From Bacillota bacterium (GTDB taxonomy: Bacteria; Bacillota; SHA-98; UBA4971): 64,000 bases of DNA. Every line of letters starts with the position of its first letter. Within the stretch, counting starts at the first letter, position 1. The DNA is taken from NCBI GenBank assembly GCA_030024085.1, contig JASEJE010000001.1, forward strand, positions 186,001-250,000, written 5' to 3'. This document shows, piece after piece, positions 44,011 to 52,931 of this stretch. The position numbers were made by a program, and so were the translations under genes. The notes below the pieces were generated by a model. The model made no database searches. It was given only the letters and a program-made list of their open reading frames with translations, and was not told the origin of the DNA.

Positions 44011-44647
44011 GAAAAGGATGCCTCTTTGGAATCGCGGGCCTGGTCGTCGTGGGCCTGGTGGTCCTCGCGGGGTTCTCGTGGATCATGGGAATCCAGAGAG
44101 ATATGGTGAGACTCCAGCAGGGCGTGCTGGCGCAGGAAGGACGGTACGGCGCGGCGCTCGAGACCCTGAGCGAGAAGATCAAGGGGATCTGGGCGATAGA
44201 GAAGGACTTCCTGGAGCACGAAAAGGACACTCTCACTGACGTCATAAGGGCTCGCGCCGAGGCCCTGGACCGGGCAGGGCAGGGCAGGAGTTCGCAACGG
44301 CCACGGCCGAGGGTGACCCGCAGAAGACCATCGACGCTGCCACGAAGTTCAGGGAGGCTGCACAGGGGCTCGCGCTCTCGGTCAACGTCAACGCTTTGCG
44401 CGAGGCATACCCGCAGCTGTTCTCCCCGCCCATAGTGCAGCAGACCATGCGAGGCCTGGAGGAGGCGGTGAACGAGATCCGCACCGCTCTCGACGACTGG
44501 CAGGTGTCCATCAGAGACTACAACACTTTCAGGTCGCAGTGGCCACAGAGCTTCGTTGGCGGGGCGCTCAACTTCCCGGCTTCATACGATTACTACAAGG
44601 CCGAGAAGGCGAGGCTCAACATGGATGAGCTGATGCCCAGGGGCTGA
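44007..44647 (+). pseudogene. LemA-family membrane protein, interrupted by a frameshift
   Basis: The first frame (44007-44280) gives a membrane helix (GLVVVGLVVLAGFSWIMG) and the LemA-like coiled coil QGVLAQEGRYGAALETLSEK. After EALDRAGQG the frame breaks. The downstream frame resumes with QEFATATAEGDPQKTIDAAT and continues to SYDYYKAEKARLNMDELMPRG. The break coincides with three copies of GGGCA at 44272-44286; with two copies the frame is continuous (about 210 aa). So a 5-bp slippage caused the frameshift, or it is a sequencing error or phase-variable site. Last gene of the radical SAM operon. Confidence 0.8.
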
Positions 44648-44682
44648 TCCAGGCTGACCCACCATCCATTCGGCATAGATCC

Positions 44683-45300
44683 GTGACATGCGGAACACCC
44701 CGGGAAGGAGCTTTGACTCGGGGAATGCCTGGGGCGGTATCGTTGACGAACGTCACGCGTTCAGTATGGATGCGTGGTGCCCGGGACGGGAAGAGCGTGA
44801 CGAGTGAGGTGCGTCGTCTTCGACCTGGCGCATGTGACGGTAATGAACAGGTAAGTCCAGGAGCGGTGACGCGCGTCACTCGTCCGCCTCTGGGGATGAG
44901 CCGGGGAACGCCTCAGGAGGAACGCGTGATGTGCGTCACCGGTCCTGGCTGGACAGGTGACACATGGAACACTTCATGGAGGACTCGTGAGGTCGGGAAC
45001 AGGTGAAGCAGCAACGATGATACACATCACTCACAGGCCGCGAATGCGTGACGTATGGAACGATTCGCAGGGAACCCGTGACGCGAGGAACGAATAGCAC
45101 GGGAACGATGCCCCACGTCACCGACTGGCCGACGATGCGTGACGGGCGGAATGAGAGGGGCCTCACGGGTGACGCATGTCACCCGTCCCCCGAGACGCGT
45201 GACGTTGAGAACAGATGCGGCCCTGACCAGCGATGTGCGTCACCTGACAGCCCTCAATGATGACGTGGGGAACGCTGAGCGAAAAACCCGTGACCTAAGT
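44683..45300. repeat. Phased palindromic array A (30-bp steps of GTGACG motifs)
   Basis: About 20 degenerate motifs of the forms GTGACGTATGGAACG and GTGACGCATGTCAC recur with a step of about 30 bases; in the best part, starts fall near 45048, 45078, 45139, 45169, 45199, 45230, 45260 and 45290. The 14-bp consensus GTGACGTACGTCAC is a perfect palindrome. The same motifs occur in array B in the opposite orientation. Between convergent genes; no cas genes and no unique-spacer pattern. Confidence 0.85.
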
Positions 45301-45368
45301 CAACTGTCAGCTCAACCGACGGTAATGCCATGAGACCCTTACGTCACAGGGTAGCACCGGAAAAACGG

Positions 45369-45565
45369 CTAAGTAAGGGTTCGTTAGTTCCTCCCAGTTT
45401 GCCAACATCTGGTGGGCTGCCGGTGTTGCACTCGGGGACGGCGCCCCAAGCGGGGCGCCTTGACAAAATCCGGCCTGTCGGGCGGGTGGCCGGATTTTGA
45501 CACCCCTCGTGCAATCACCGGCAACCCCTTCCAAAAGTCGGGAGCATTTCTGCACTCTCACTTAG
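45369..45565. repeat. Dispersed palindromic repeat, copy 4 (197 bp, TIR type A)
   Basis: The left end is CTAAGTAAGGGTTCG and the right end TGCACTCTCACTTAG. The core has GCTGCCGGTGTTGC and GCAATCACCGGCAACC, with the inner stem AAAATCCGGCC/GGCCGGATTTT and CGCCCCAAGCGGGGCG. The terminal CTTAG contains the TAA stop codon of the adjacent Yip1 gene. Confidence 0.87.
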
Positions 45566-46170
45566 AAGAACAGGCCGGAGGCCGCCCCGGCCGCGGTCGC
45601 AAGGAGCGCCACCAGGAGAACGATGCCCAGGATGACCGCGAGAGGAATCAGCGCAGCGAAGATGTACGTCCCGATGGCTGCCCCCGTGGACATGGTGTGA
45701 GCCTCCCTGAGAGCGATCACGCTGAGGGCCACAACCCATAGCGACAGCCCCACCGATGCCGCAACGGTGAGGCCCGTCACCACCGGCCCCCCGGCGCGCC
45801 CGAGCGCCACGAGGGGCAGCGACAGTAACGCCGGGAACTGCGCGAACCCGACCGCTGAAAACAGGCCGGCGAAAGACCCCTTGCCGCCGAAGAGAAGCGC
45901 GGCAAGATGCACGATTCCCACGCCGATAACGTAACCGACGGCGCAGAGGATGATCCCTCCGGAGAGCAGCGAGCGCAAGACCGCTTCGAGCTGGATCCCT
46001 CCAAGGGCGTCGAAGCTCGCCTGTGACACCCCGGCCATGGACGAAAGCGCCCCTATTCCGATAATGACCGCGAGCGCCCACCCCACCGGTTTCCTCTCGG
46101 CCACATCGCGAAGCGCCTCAACCGGGCCGGCTATGACCCCGTACAGCCAGTCGAAGACTCCCTCCGACAT
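45562..46170 (-). CDS. Yip1/DUF1282-family membrane protein
   Basis: About 202 aa, five hydrophobic segments. N-terminal VFDWLYGVIAGPVEALRDVA is typical of bacterial Yip1-domain proteins, followed by PVGWALAVIIGIGALSSMAG, ILCAVGYVIGVGIVHLAALL, GSFAGLFSAVGFAQFPALL and a C-terminal pair of helices. The ATG at 46170 has GGGGAGG upstream. The gene is flanked on both sides by dispersed repeats and its stop codon lies within one repeat end. Role unknown; probably co-transcribed with sppA across the 46203-46414 repeat. Confidence 0.82.
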   Translation of the reverse strand: MSEGVFDWLYGVIAGPVEALRDVAERKPVGWALAVIIGIGALSSMAGVSQASFDALGGIQLEAVLRSLLSGGIILCAVGYVIGVGIVHLAALLFGGKGSFAGLFSAVGFAQFPALLSLPLVALGRAGGPVVTGLTVAASVGLSLWVVALSVIALREAHTMSTGAAIGTYIFAALIPLAVILGIVLLVALLATAAGAASGLFF

Positions 46171-46202
46171 ATCCATCCTCCCCTCCGAATCGGGTGCGCC
46201 GA

Positions 46203-46414
46203 CCAAGTAGATCGCCACAAACTCGCGCTACTTCCTCAGCGCGCAGATCCTATCGAGGACTCGAGGTGTTGCACTCCGGGGACGCCGCGTGTGGTGAGCA
46301 TCGTTCGAATTCGGCGCTTAAGGCCAGCCGAATTCCAGGCGCCCCGCCCCTGGCAAGCACCGGCAGCTCCACACCGTCAGGAGAATCGGCGCAAACTCGT
46401 GGCGCCACACTCAG
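46203..46414. repeat. Dispersed palindromic repeat, copy 5 (about 212 bp, TIR type B)
   Basis: The left end has AAGTAGATCGCCACAAACTC and the right end GGCGCAAACTCGTGGCGCC followed by ACACTCAG, in inverted agreement with copies 2 and 6. The core has GTGTTGCACTCCGGGGACG and AGCACCGGCAG with the inner stem CGAATTCGG/CCGAATTCC. The final TCA is the stop codon (TGA) of sppA. It fills the sppA-yip1 gap almost exactly. Confidence 0.84.
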
Positions 46415-47343
46415 TAACGCAATTCCGGGGCCTGCTCCTCGCGCAGCCGCCAGAGGACGCGTTCCTCCGGGCTGAGCGCAAGCCCTTTCACGAAGGCTCC
46501 CACTTCACCGAGGAGATCCCAGAGGTTGACGAAAAGAATGGGCGAGGGCACCTCGTACACGGTGGGCGACTCCACCCCTGCAAGCTCCGCTGCAGCGGCC
46601 ACCGCGTCGTCAAGATCTCCCAGGTCATCGACGAGGCCAAGCTCCGCTGCCTGGCTCCCGAGGTACAGTTCCCCGGTGGCAAGCTCTTTGACCCTCTCGA
46701 CCGGCAGACCCCTGTGAGTGGCGACGTCCGTCACGAACTGCTCATATGCGGCGTCCGACACTTTCTGGACGAGGGCGCGCTCCTCGGGAGTGAGGGTGCG
46801 CTGATACATGTCCTTGTGCCGCCCGGACTTTATCACCTGGTCCTTTATGCCGAGCTTGTCGTACAATCCGTGCAGGTCCATGATGCTCATGATGACGCCG
46901 ATAGACCCTGTCATGGTGCCGGGCATTGCGATGATACGATCGGCGGCGGCGGAAATGTAGTAACCGCCCGAAGCCGCGATGTCTCCCATGGACACCACGA
47001 CAGGCTTGGAGAACTCCTCGATCATCCCCGCTATGGCCTGAGACGCCGCCACCGAACCGCCGGGGCTATCGACCCTGAGCACGGCCGCCTTGACCGAAGG
47101 ATCGGCCTCCAGCTTCTCAAGGTACTTCGCCACCAGCCTCGGGGTGATGGCCGCCGTCGTCGACATGGATGGACGTCCCTCGGCAATCGGGCCCTGGAGG
47201 TAGACCACAGCGACCCTTGCGCCCGGCGGGCCAAGGCGGCCACGGGCGAGCCCACCGTCCGAAGGCGGTCCCATGTGAAGAAGCGCCACCACTGACATAA
47301 CGGCCAACCCGACGATGCCGAGGACGACAACCTTCTTTCGCAC
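46411..47343 (-). CDS. sppA: Signal peptide peptidase SppA (S49 family)
   Basis: Membrane-bound serine protease that degrades released signal peptides and other membrane peptides. About 310 aa from a GTG at 47343 (GGAGGCG upstream); the frame extends to 47436 without conserved character. A membrane anchor (VVVLGIVGLAVMSVVALLHM) is followed by the S49 domain. The Ser is in GDIAASGGYYISAAADRI, the general-base Lys in IKSGRHKDMYQRTLTPEE, and VLRVDSPGGSVAAS lies ahead. Length matches the short Gram-positive type. Confidence 0.94.
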   Translation of the reverse strand: MRKKVVVLGIVGLAVMSVVALLHMGPPSDGGLARGRLGPPGARVAVVYLQGPIAEGRPSMSTTAAITPRLVAKYLEKLEADPSVKAAVLRVDSPGGSVAASQAIAGMIEEFSKPVVVSMGDIAASGGYYISAAADRIIAMPGTMTGSIGVIMSIMDLHGLYDKLGIKDQVIKSGRHKDMYQRTLTPEERALVQKVSDAAYEQFVTDVATHRGLPVERVKELATGELYLGSQAAELGLVDDLGDLDDAVAAAAELAGVESPTVYEVPSPILFVNLWDLLGEVGAFVKGLALSPEERVLWRLREEQAPELRY

Positions 47344-47511
47344 GCCACATACGCCTCCTGCCGCCGGCTCTTCACGGCACGCCCCGCGCAGGCACCCGAA
47401 CACGCGGAGAGAGGGCAACGCCTCCCGTTCCACCATATTCCCCCGGCCTCATCGGTATGTTTCGCCGCTATCGCAGAAGCTCCTTCAACGGCTCTGATGG
47501 TCCCGGGCGGG

Positions 47512-49167
47512 CTATGAAAGTCGCGGCCCGGCGGTCTTGACGGCGTCGGATACGCCGTCAAAGCGACTGAAGTTCTCGATGAACTCCCGGGCGAGCGCCG
47601 CAGCCTGATCGTCGTAGGCGCGCGGGTCGGCCCACGCATCGCGGGGTTTCATGATCTCGGGTGGCACCCCCGGGCATGTCTCCGGCACGGCAAAGCCGAA
47701 GATCGGGTCGGGCGCAACAGGAATCCCGTCCAGCTCGCCGCTGAGGACCGCCGATACGATCGCCCTCGTGTCGCGGATGCTGATCCGACTGCCCACGCCA
47801 TAGGGCCCTCCGGTCCAGCCGGTATTGACGAGATACACCGGCACGTGGTGGGCTTTGATCTTCTGTCCGAGGAACCGTGAGTACACTACCGGCGGACGCG
47901 GCAAGAAGGGAGCCGCAAAGCACGTGGAAAACGTTGCCTGGGGTGCGGTGATACCACGCTCAGTTCCTGCTAGCTTGCTCGTGTAGCCCGACAGGAAGTG
48001 ATACATCGCTTGCTCTCTCGTAAGCTTCGCGACCGGAGGCAACACCCCGAACGCATCGGCCGTGAGGAAGATGATCGCGGCGGGATGACCGCCGAGCCCC
48101 GTCGTAACGGCACGCGGGATGAAGCCGACCGGAAACCCTGCCCTGGTGTTCTCTGTCAGCGCATCGCTGTCGAAGTTGGGTGTGCGGGTGACGGGATCGA
48201 CGACCACGTTCTCGAGCACCGCCCCGAAACGGATGGCTTCGTAAATGAGCGGCTCGCTCTCTGACGAAAGCCTGATGCACTTCGCGTAGCACCCACCCTC
48301 GATGTTGAAGACGCCTCTTTCGGACCAGCCGTGTTCGTCGTCGCCTATCAGGCGGCGGGCCGGATCCGCAGAGAGCGTAGTCTTGCCGGTGCCGGATAGG
48401 CCGAAGAAGAGAGCGACGTCGCCGGCGGGACCGACGTTCGCGGAGCAGTGCATGGGAAGGACGCCGCGTCGCGGCAGGAGAAAGTTCATCACGCTGAACA
48501 CCGACTTCTTTATCTCGCCGGCGTAGTACGTCCCGCCAATGACGATCAGCCTGCGCGCAAAGCTTATGAGTATGAACGCCTCAGACCTCGTACCGTCACG
48601 CTGTGGTGAAGCTTTGAATCCCGGCGCCGCCATCACCGTGAACTCGGCCTCGTGCGTGAGAAGCTCGTCCGGGGTCGGGTGCAGGAACACCTGCTGTGCG
48701 AAGACGTTTTGCCAGGCAAGCTCGGTGACGACGCGAATGGGCAGCCGGTATTCAGGGTCTGCGCCTGCGAACCCGTCGAACACGAAGACTTCCCTATCCT
48801 TCAAGAACCTGGCGACGCGACTGGAGAGCCTGTCGAAAGCGTCCTGGGGGAATGGTCTGTTTACGGGGCCCCACCATATCTCGTCCCGTATGCCGGGCTC
48901 GTCCACGATGAACCTGTCATCGGGGGACCGGCCGGTGTACCTGCCCCCTACCACGTTGAATGCGCCCATGTCCGTAAGTACGCCCTCTCCACGCGTGATC
49001 GCAGTCTCGACCAGCCTCGGGATGCTGAGGTTGTAATGGGCTGCGTGCACTCTGCCGAGCGCTGCCACGTTTCCGCGGGGACCGTCGGCGCGCGCATTCG
49101 GGTCTTCTTCATGCCCTTCTGCGTCTTCCGGTTGCCAGATACTATCTGCCGCTGCCTCATGTACCAC
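47512..49167 (-). CDS. pckA: Phosphoenolpyruvate carboxykinase (ATP)
   Basis: Interconverts oxaloacetate + ATP and PEP + CO2 + ADP, linking the citric acid cycle and sugar phosphates. About 551 aa. Conserved stretches: [45 protein letters not shown] (P-loop shown as GLSGTGKTT), [47 protein letters not shown]. The open frame runs up to 49245, but those first codons are the riboswitch P1 strand and terminator. A GTG at 49167 with GAAGGGGGG upstream is a realistic start. It is preceded by a lysine riboswitch, which is unexpected for this gene. Confidence 0.95.
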   Translation of the reverse strand: MVHEAAADSIWQPEDAEGHEEDPNARADGPRGNVAALGRVHAAHYNLSIPRLVETAITRGEGVLTDMGAFNVVGGRYTGRSPDDRFIVDEPGIRDEIWWGPVNRPFPQDAFDRLSSRVARFLKDREVFVFDGFAGADPEYRLPIRVVTELAWQNVFAQQVFLHPTPDELLTHEAEFTVMAAPGFKASPQRDGTRSEAFILISFARRLIVIGGTYYAGEIKKSVFSVMNFLLPRRGVLPMHCSANVGPAGDVALFFGLSGTGKTTLSADPARRLIGDDEHGWSERGVFNIEGGCYAKCIRLSSESEPLIYEAIRFGAVLENVVVDPVTRTPNFDSDALTENTRAGFPVGFIPRAVTTGLGGHPAAIIFLTADAFGVLPPVAKLTREQAMYHFLSGYTSKLAGTERGITAPQATFSTCFAAPFLPRPPVVYSRFLGQKIKAHHVPVYLVNTGWTGGPYGVGSRISIRDTRAIVSAVLSGELDGIPVAPDPIFGFAVPETCPGVPPEIMKPRDAWADPRAYDDQAAALAREFIENFSRFDGVSDAVKTAGPRLS

Positions 49168-49202
49168 TGTGTCACGCCCCCCTTCCTGATCAGGCCGGTT
49201 TT

Positions 49203-49222
49203 GAGAAAAAAGAAGCACCTTC
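49203..49222 (-). terminator. Terminator of the lysine riboswitch expression platform
   Basis: On the minus strand GAAGGTGCTTC is followed by TTTTTTCTC, beginning a few bases after the aptamer's closing stem. Stem is short but flanking Gs can extend it by wobble pairs. Placed 36 bases before the proposed pckA start. Confidence 0.65.
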
Positions 49223-49228
49223 CCCCAC

Positions 49229-49413
49229 GTGAGATAGCGCTCCACCGGGCGCTCAAGGGCAAGGCGCCCGGTGACAGTCCTGCACCTGTTAGGTGCAGGA
49301 CCAGCCCCGTGCCCCTGGCCGGGCGCGGGACTTCGGCGGCGGCCCCTTTCGGCATCCCTCCGGGATGCCCTTCTCCGGATGCCTATTCATGGCGCGCCGC
49401 GCCTCTACCTCAC
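49229..49413 (-). ncRNA. Lysine riboswitch (L box)
   Basis: The minus strand carries the complete L-box series: P1 5' strand GTGAGGTAGAGGCGC, GGAGAAGG, GCCGAAAGGGG, GCCGCCGAAG, GGGGCTGG, the P4 hairpin GTCCTGCACC/GGTGCAGGAC, then CTGTCACC. The P5 hairpin is CACCGGGCGC/GCGCCCGGTG and the P1 3' strand is CTATCTCAC. Order and spacing match known lysC leaders. It would sense L-lysine and terminate transcription ahead of the downstream gene, here pckA. Confidence 0.94.
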
Positions 49414-49475
49414 CTCCTGCGGGGAGATGAGGTGCCTCCTTCATCTTCTGGTCTGCCGACCCCGGGTTTTTCCTC

Positions 49476-49504
49476 AGTATATTGGATGCTTCCTCGCCTG
49501 TCAA
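49476..49504 (-). promoter_or_regulatory. Sigma-A promoter of the lysine riboswitch-pckA transcript
   Basis: TTGACA, 17 bases, TATACT on the minus strand, about 60 bases upstream of the aptamer. Near-consensus, so this leader is very likely transcribed. Confidence 0.88.
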
Positions 49505-49663
49505 TCGTGGATTGCAGCAGATTGCGGCCGTGGATCGCGGCCCTCCTTGGGTCGGAAGGTCTTGTCGTCGCGGACCCGTGCACGGCGGTTTGGACGTGGT
49601 CGGCCCCGGCGCTCGGCCGCGGTCGGGGACGGAACGCAAGCTGTATGTTCATGCACACGAGCA

Positions 49664-49871
49664 CAGTATGGCGCCATAAGTTTTCGCCACTTTTCTTGAG
49701 CGTGTCAGGGCTGCCGGTGCTTGCCAGGGCGGGGCGCATGGAACTTGGCTGGCCCGTGCGCCAAATTCGAACGAGGCGCGCCGCGAGCGCGCCGTCCCCG
49801 GAGTGCAACACCGGCAACCCCGGAGAGCCACTGCACGCTGAAAAGCAGCGCGGATTTCTGGCGATCTACTG
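49664..49871. repeat. Dispersed palindromic repeat, copy 6 (about 208 bp, TIR type B)
   Basis: The left end has AGTATGGCGCCATAAGTTTT and the right end GCGGATTTCTGGCGATCTAC. The core has GGGCTGCCGGTGCTTGC, CCAAATTCG, CGCCGTCCCCGGAGTGCAAC and ACACCGGCAACCC. It lies in the long gap between the pckA promoter and the TIGR00300 gene. Open frames over it are spurious. Confidence 0.85.
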
Positions 49872-50160
49872 CGGAGCCGAGCTCGCGCGAGAACGTGAAC
49901 ATAGACGTGCGCACAGTCGCGGCCACCGCTCCTGGCACGGCCATGCCTGTAGCCGTGGGCGTGGATATGAGTACGGGCGCAGGTGTGGACGCGAGCGTGC
50001 ACGTGGGCGCGGATATGACCGGATATGACCGGATATGGCCGGATACAGCCGGATATGCCGCGAGCATGGACGTGGGCGTGAGCGCGGACGTGGAGGTCCG
50101 ACGCTTCCCACGTTGCCCGAAACACGTGCTCCCAGCAGACGACGCTCAGCCAGCATGCCC
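49872..50160. repeat. Non-coding gap with hexamer and decamer microsatellites
   Basis: Downstream of the TIGR00300 gene. It contains GTGGGCGYGGAYRTG-like hexamer repeats (49960-50015 and 50066-50095) and a decamer run of GGATATGACC/GGATATGGCC/GGATACAGCC (about five copies, 50012-50062). I see no gene. Confidence 0.75.
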
Positions 50161-51381
50161 TCAGCCCACAAGCCGTCCAACCAGCTCTTTGAGGAACCAT
50201 TCCACGTCGCTCACGATGCCCACGGCCTGCAGGCTCCCCCTGTCTGCGAGCTTGGTCACGGTGGCCGGGTTGATGTCCACGCACACGGTCTTGACCCGGC
50301 TCGGGAGCAAATTCCCGGTGGCAATGGAATGGAGCATCGTGGCCAGCATGAGCGCAAGCTCGACATCCTTGATCTTCAGGCGCATCTCGTCCTGGGCCTT
50401 CACCGTGTCGGTGATGACATCGGGGAGGGGGCCGTCGTCGCGGATGGAGCCCGCAAGCACGTAGTCCACACCGTGCGTGATACACGCGTGCATGACACCC
50501 TTCTTGAGCACCCCCGCCTCCACGGCGGCGCGCAGCCCGCCCAGCCTGCGGATGGTGTTGATGGCACGCAGGTGATGCGCGTGGCCTTCCGACGCCGCTG
50601 CGCCGTTCTCGAGGTAAACACCGAGGGACGTGCCGTAGAGCGCCGACTCGACATCGTGGACCGCCACGGCGTTGCCGGCAAACAGCACATTCACGTAACC
50701 CGCCTGGATGAGGGCTGAGAGGTGTTTGCCCGCACCGGTATGGATGACGGCGGGGCCGGCGACCGCGAGGATCTTCTTGCCGCGCGCCCTGACCTCCTTC
50801 ATGGTCCTGGCGATCTCCTCGACAACGAGGGCCTTGGGCCTCTCGCTCGAGACCGCGCTTCCCATGAAGCTGAATATCTCGCGGTGCCTCGCCCTCTCCA
50901 GGGGGACCACCTTGACGCCCCTTGACCCGACGACCAGGAGGTCGCCCTTTTCCACGCGATGCAGCGGCACGCAGTGTGCGGTCGGGGGCTTGCACGAGGG
51001 GTCAACCACGATCCCACAGTCCATCTCGATGTCGCGCACGGGGACCCACGACCCCGCCACCCGCACGAAGGTATCCAGGTTCGTGGTGGAATAGAAGCCT
51101 TCGGGGAAGACGCCGTCCCGCTCGGCCGCTTCCAGAGTCACTTCGTCCTGGTCGACGACGGTCGCACCGAGGCCCTGCACCTCTTCGACGATGGCGTCCA
51201 GCACCTGCGGCGTCGGCGCCTTGATCTCGATCCTTGCGTAGCTCGTGTCCAGCTTGGTTCTGCCGACCCTGATCTCCTCGATGTGGAAGTCCCCGCCCAG
51301 GTCCATGATGGCGTCCATCACCCTGGGGAGGATCCGGGAGTCAATGATGTGACCTGATAGTTCGATCATTGCGCTGACCAT
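50161..51381 (-). CDS. TIGR00300-family protein (LOR/SDH domain; ornithine cyclodeaminase-like)
   Basis: 406 aa. The N-terminal LOR/SDH domain (about 1-100: IELSGHIIDSRILPRVMDAI, FHIEEIRVGRTKLDTSYARI) and the C-terminal Rossmann-like part (VVGSRGVKVVPLERA, ILAVAGPAVIHTGAG, VNVLFAGNAVAVHDVE, ACITHGVDYVLAGSIRDDGPLPDV) match the TIGR00300 family. Related domains act in ornithine cyclodeamination to proline in cyanobacteria and some archaea. I start it at the ATG at 51381 with GGAGGG upstream. A role in arginine/ornithine breakdown is likely by family, unproven here. Confidence 0.88.
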   Translation of the reverse strand: MVSAMIELSGHIIDSRILPRVMDAIMDLGGDFHIEEIRVGRTKLDTSYARIEIKAPTPQVLDAIVEEVQGLGATVVDQDEVTLEAAERDGVFPEGFYSTTNLDTFVRVAGSWVPVRDIEMDCGIVVDPSCKPPTAHCVPLHRVEKGDLLVVGSRGVKVVPLERARHREIFSFMGSAVSSERPKALVVEEIARTMKEVRARGKKILAVAGPAVIHTGAGKHLSALIQAGYVNVLFAGNAVAVHDVESALYGTSLGVYLENGAAASEGHAHHLRAINTIRRLGGLRAAVEAGVLKKGVMHACITHGVDYVLAGSIRDDGPLPDVITDTVKAQDEMRLKIKDVELALMLATMLHSIATGNLLPSRVKTVCVDINPATVTKLADRGSLQAVGIVSDVEWFLKELVGRLVG

Positions 51382-51587
51382 TGCTGCCGCCCTCCATATG
51401 GTTTGCAACCAGCTTACCGTGGGCGGCGGGGGATGTCAATAGTGATGCGGCAGTTATGCGGCAGTTATCTGTGCGGTTCTATCGAGACGGTGCTTAGAAA
51501 GTCGGACCTGGCCGCCTCGACTTCCTTCTGGATCCTACGTTGCGCCCTCTTGACGGAGCGTGTCCGCTTGTCCGGCCGACGCATGGA

Positions 51588-52271
51588 CTAGATGCCCTGA
51601 TCGGGCCTCTTGTACAGACCGCATCGCAGGATCTCCATGTACTCTCTGACTTCCCGGTACACCTCATGAGCGCGGGCGATGAGCTCGCCGGGGTTCTGCC
51701 TGTACTGCTCGACGTACTTTCGTTGCAGGCCGTCCATGGCAGCCATAAGCAGCTCAACGGCTTTGCGTCTATCGATGTCCTCTCTGAGGCGGGAGAGGTC
51801 GATGCCGTCCCAAAACAGCTTCCAGCTTCTCTCCGTGATGGCATGGATCCGCCTGTCCACCTCGGGCTTGACTTCAGCCGGCATGTCCAGAAAGGCGGTG
51901 ATGAGGAGACGATGCATGAGAGGGAACCGGTACACCATCTCCAGTTTGACGGCGCCCCACTCGACGACGCGGTCGATGATGTCGGACGGATAGGGACGCT
52001 TCACCCGTGCCATGAAATAGTCCGTCTGCGTCTCGAGACAGTAGTCCACGGCAGCGAGATACAGGTCCTTCTTGCTTCCGAAATAGTGGAACACGAGCCC
52101 CTTTGCGACGCCCGCCTCCTTCGCGATGGCGTTGGTCGAAGCGGCGGCATAGCCCCTTTCGGCGAATTCCTTGATCGCTGCCTCGAGCACCTTTCGCTTC
52201 CGGTCCTCGCGGGGCTTATCAGGCTTTTGCTTCAGATGATCACCCCTAACCCCCTGATACTCCTCTGTCAC
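51588..52271 (-). CDS. TetR-family transcriptional regulator
   Basis: About 227 aa from a GTG at 52271; the frame is open to 52298. The TetR helix-turn-helix lies at about 20-65: KVLEAAIKEFAERGYAAAST, NAIAKEAGVAKGLVFHYFGS, KKDLYLAAVDY. The ligand domain (about 70-225) is helical with LQRKYVEQYRQNPGEL near the end. It lies downstream of an ABC exporter pair in the same direction, separated by array B and a repeat. The perfect palindrome in the exporter promoter (54791-54808) is a plausible operator for it. Confidence 0.9.
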   Translation of the reverse strand: MTEEYQGVRGDHLKQKPDKPREDRKRKVLEAAIKEFAERGYAAASTNAIAKEAGVAKGLVFHYFGSKKDLYLAAVDYCLETQTDYFMARVKRPYPSDIIDRVVEWGAVKLEMVYRFPLMHRLLITAFLDMPAEVKPEVDRRIHAITERSWKLFWDGIDLSRLREDIDRRKAVELLMAAMDGLQRKYVEQYRQNPGELIARAHEVYREVREYMEILRCGLYKRPDQGI

Positions 52272-52310
52272 ATATCGAGCTCTTGGCAGTGCCGTCACTT
52301 GAGCTGACGG

Positions 52311-52755
52311 GTGACGTACGTCACGGGTCCCTCATCAACCGTTCCCTACGTCATCTTTGAGAGCCATCCAGTGATGTACATCACGGGTCCGGGTCCCGCG
52401 CGTTCCCTGTGTCACACATGCAAGCGAAAGGATGACGCACGTCACTCGTCACGCTCTTCCCGTTCCATACGTCACGCATCCGCGGCCGATCGGTGACGTA
52501 CATCATCGTTGCCGCCTCACCCGTTCCCTGCGTCACGGGTTCTCCATGAATCGTTCCGTACGTCACTCGTCGAAGCGGGACGAGTGACGTGCATCACGGG
52601 TTCCTCCTCAATCGCTCCCCACGTCATCATTGGGAACTATCGACTGATGTACATCACTGGTCCGGGCATTAGCCGTTCCCTATGTCACGCATGCAAGGGG
52701 AAGGATGACGTGCGTCACTCTTTCCGCCTTACCCGTTCCGCACATCACGGGTCCT
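52311..52755. repeat. Phased palindromic array B (alternating GTGACGTACGTCAC and CGTTCCCTACGTCAC)
   Basis: Motif A (GTGACGTACGTCAC and one- or two-base variants) starts at 52311, 52371, 52432, 52493, 52584, 52643 and about 52705. Motif B (CGTTCCCTACGTCAC-like) lies about 30 bases after each. The full period is about 60-61 bp and the half step about 30 bp. Spacers are partly conserved (GGGTCC after motif A, GCATGCAAG in two places). This is array A in reverse orientation. It occupies the gap just upstream of tetR. Confidence 0.88.
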
Positions 52756-52931
52756 CCGGGGACTGGACGGTCAATGGCCACCGGGGCCGAGAGTCGCCCT
52801 ACCAGACAAGGCCGCCAGACCCGCCAAACCGGATGGCATCCCGTATCTGACAAAGTAGGCCTCCATGCCGGCCTACGGCCGCCACCATCGCAGGATGAAA
52901 ATGGCAACCGCCGGCTATTCTCGGGGTAGCA

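Noticed and set aside
44683-45333. Small open frames (e.g. starting MTYGTIRREP or MTCGTPREG) in array A
   Set aside because: The 30-bp period is a multiple of three and keeps frames open by chance; the peptides are just the repeat translated.
49168-49245. Upstream start of PEPCK at 49245
   Set aside because: Those codons are the riboswitch closing stem and terminator; translation from there would be inside the regulatory RNA.
52311-52850. Array B as a CRISPR array
   Set aside because: Units are short and palindromic, spacers of about 15 bases are partly conserved and there are no cas genes.
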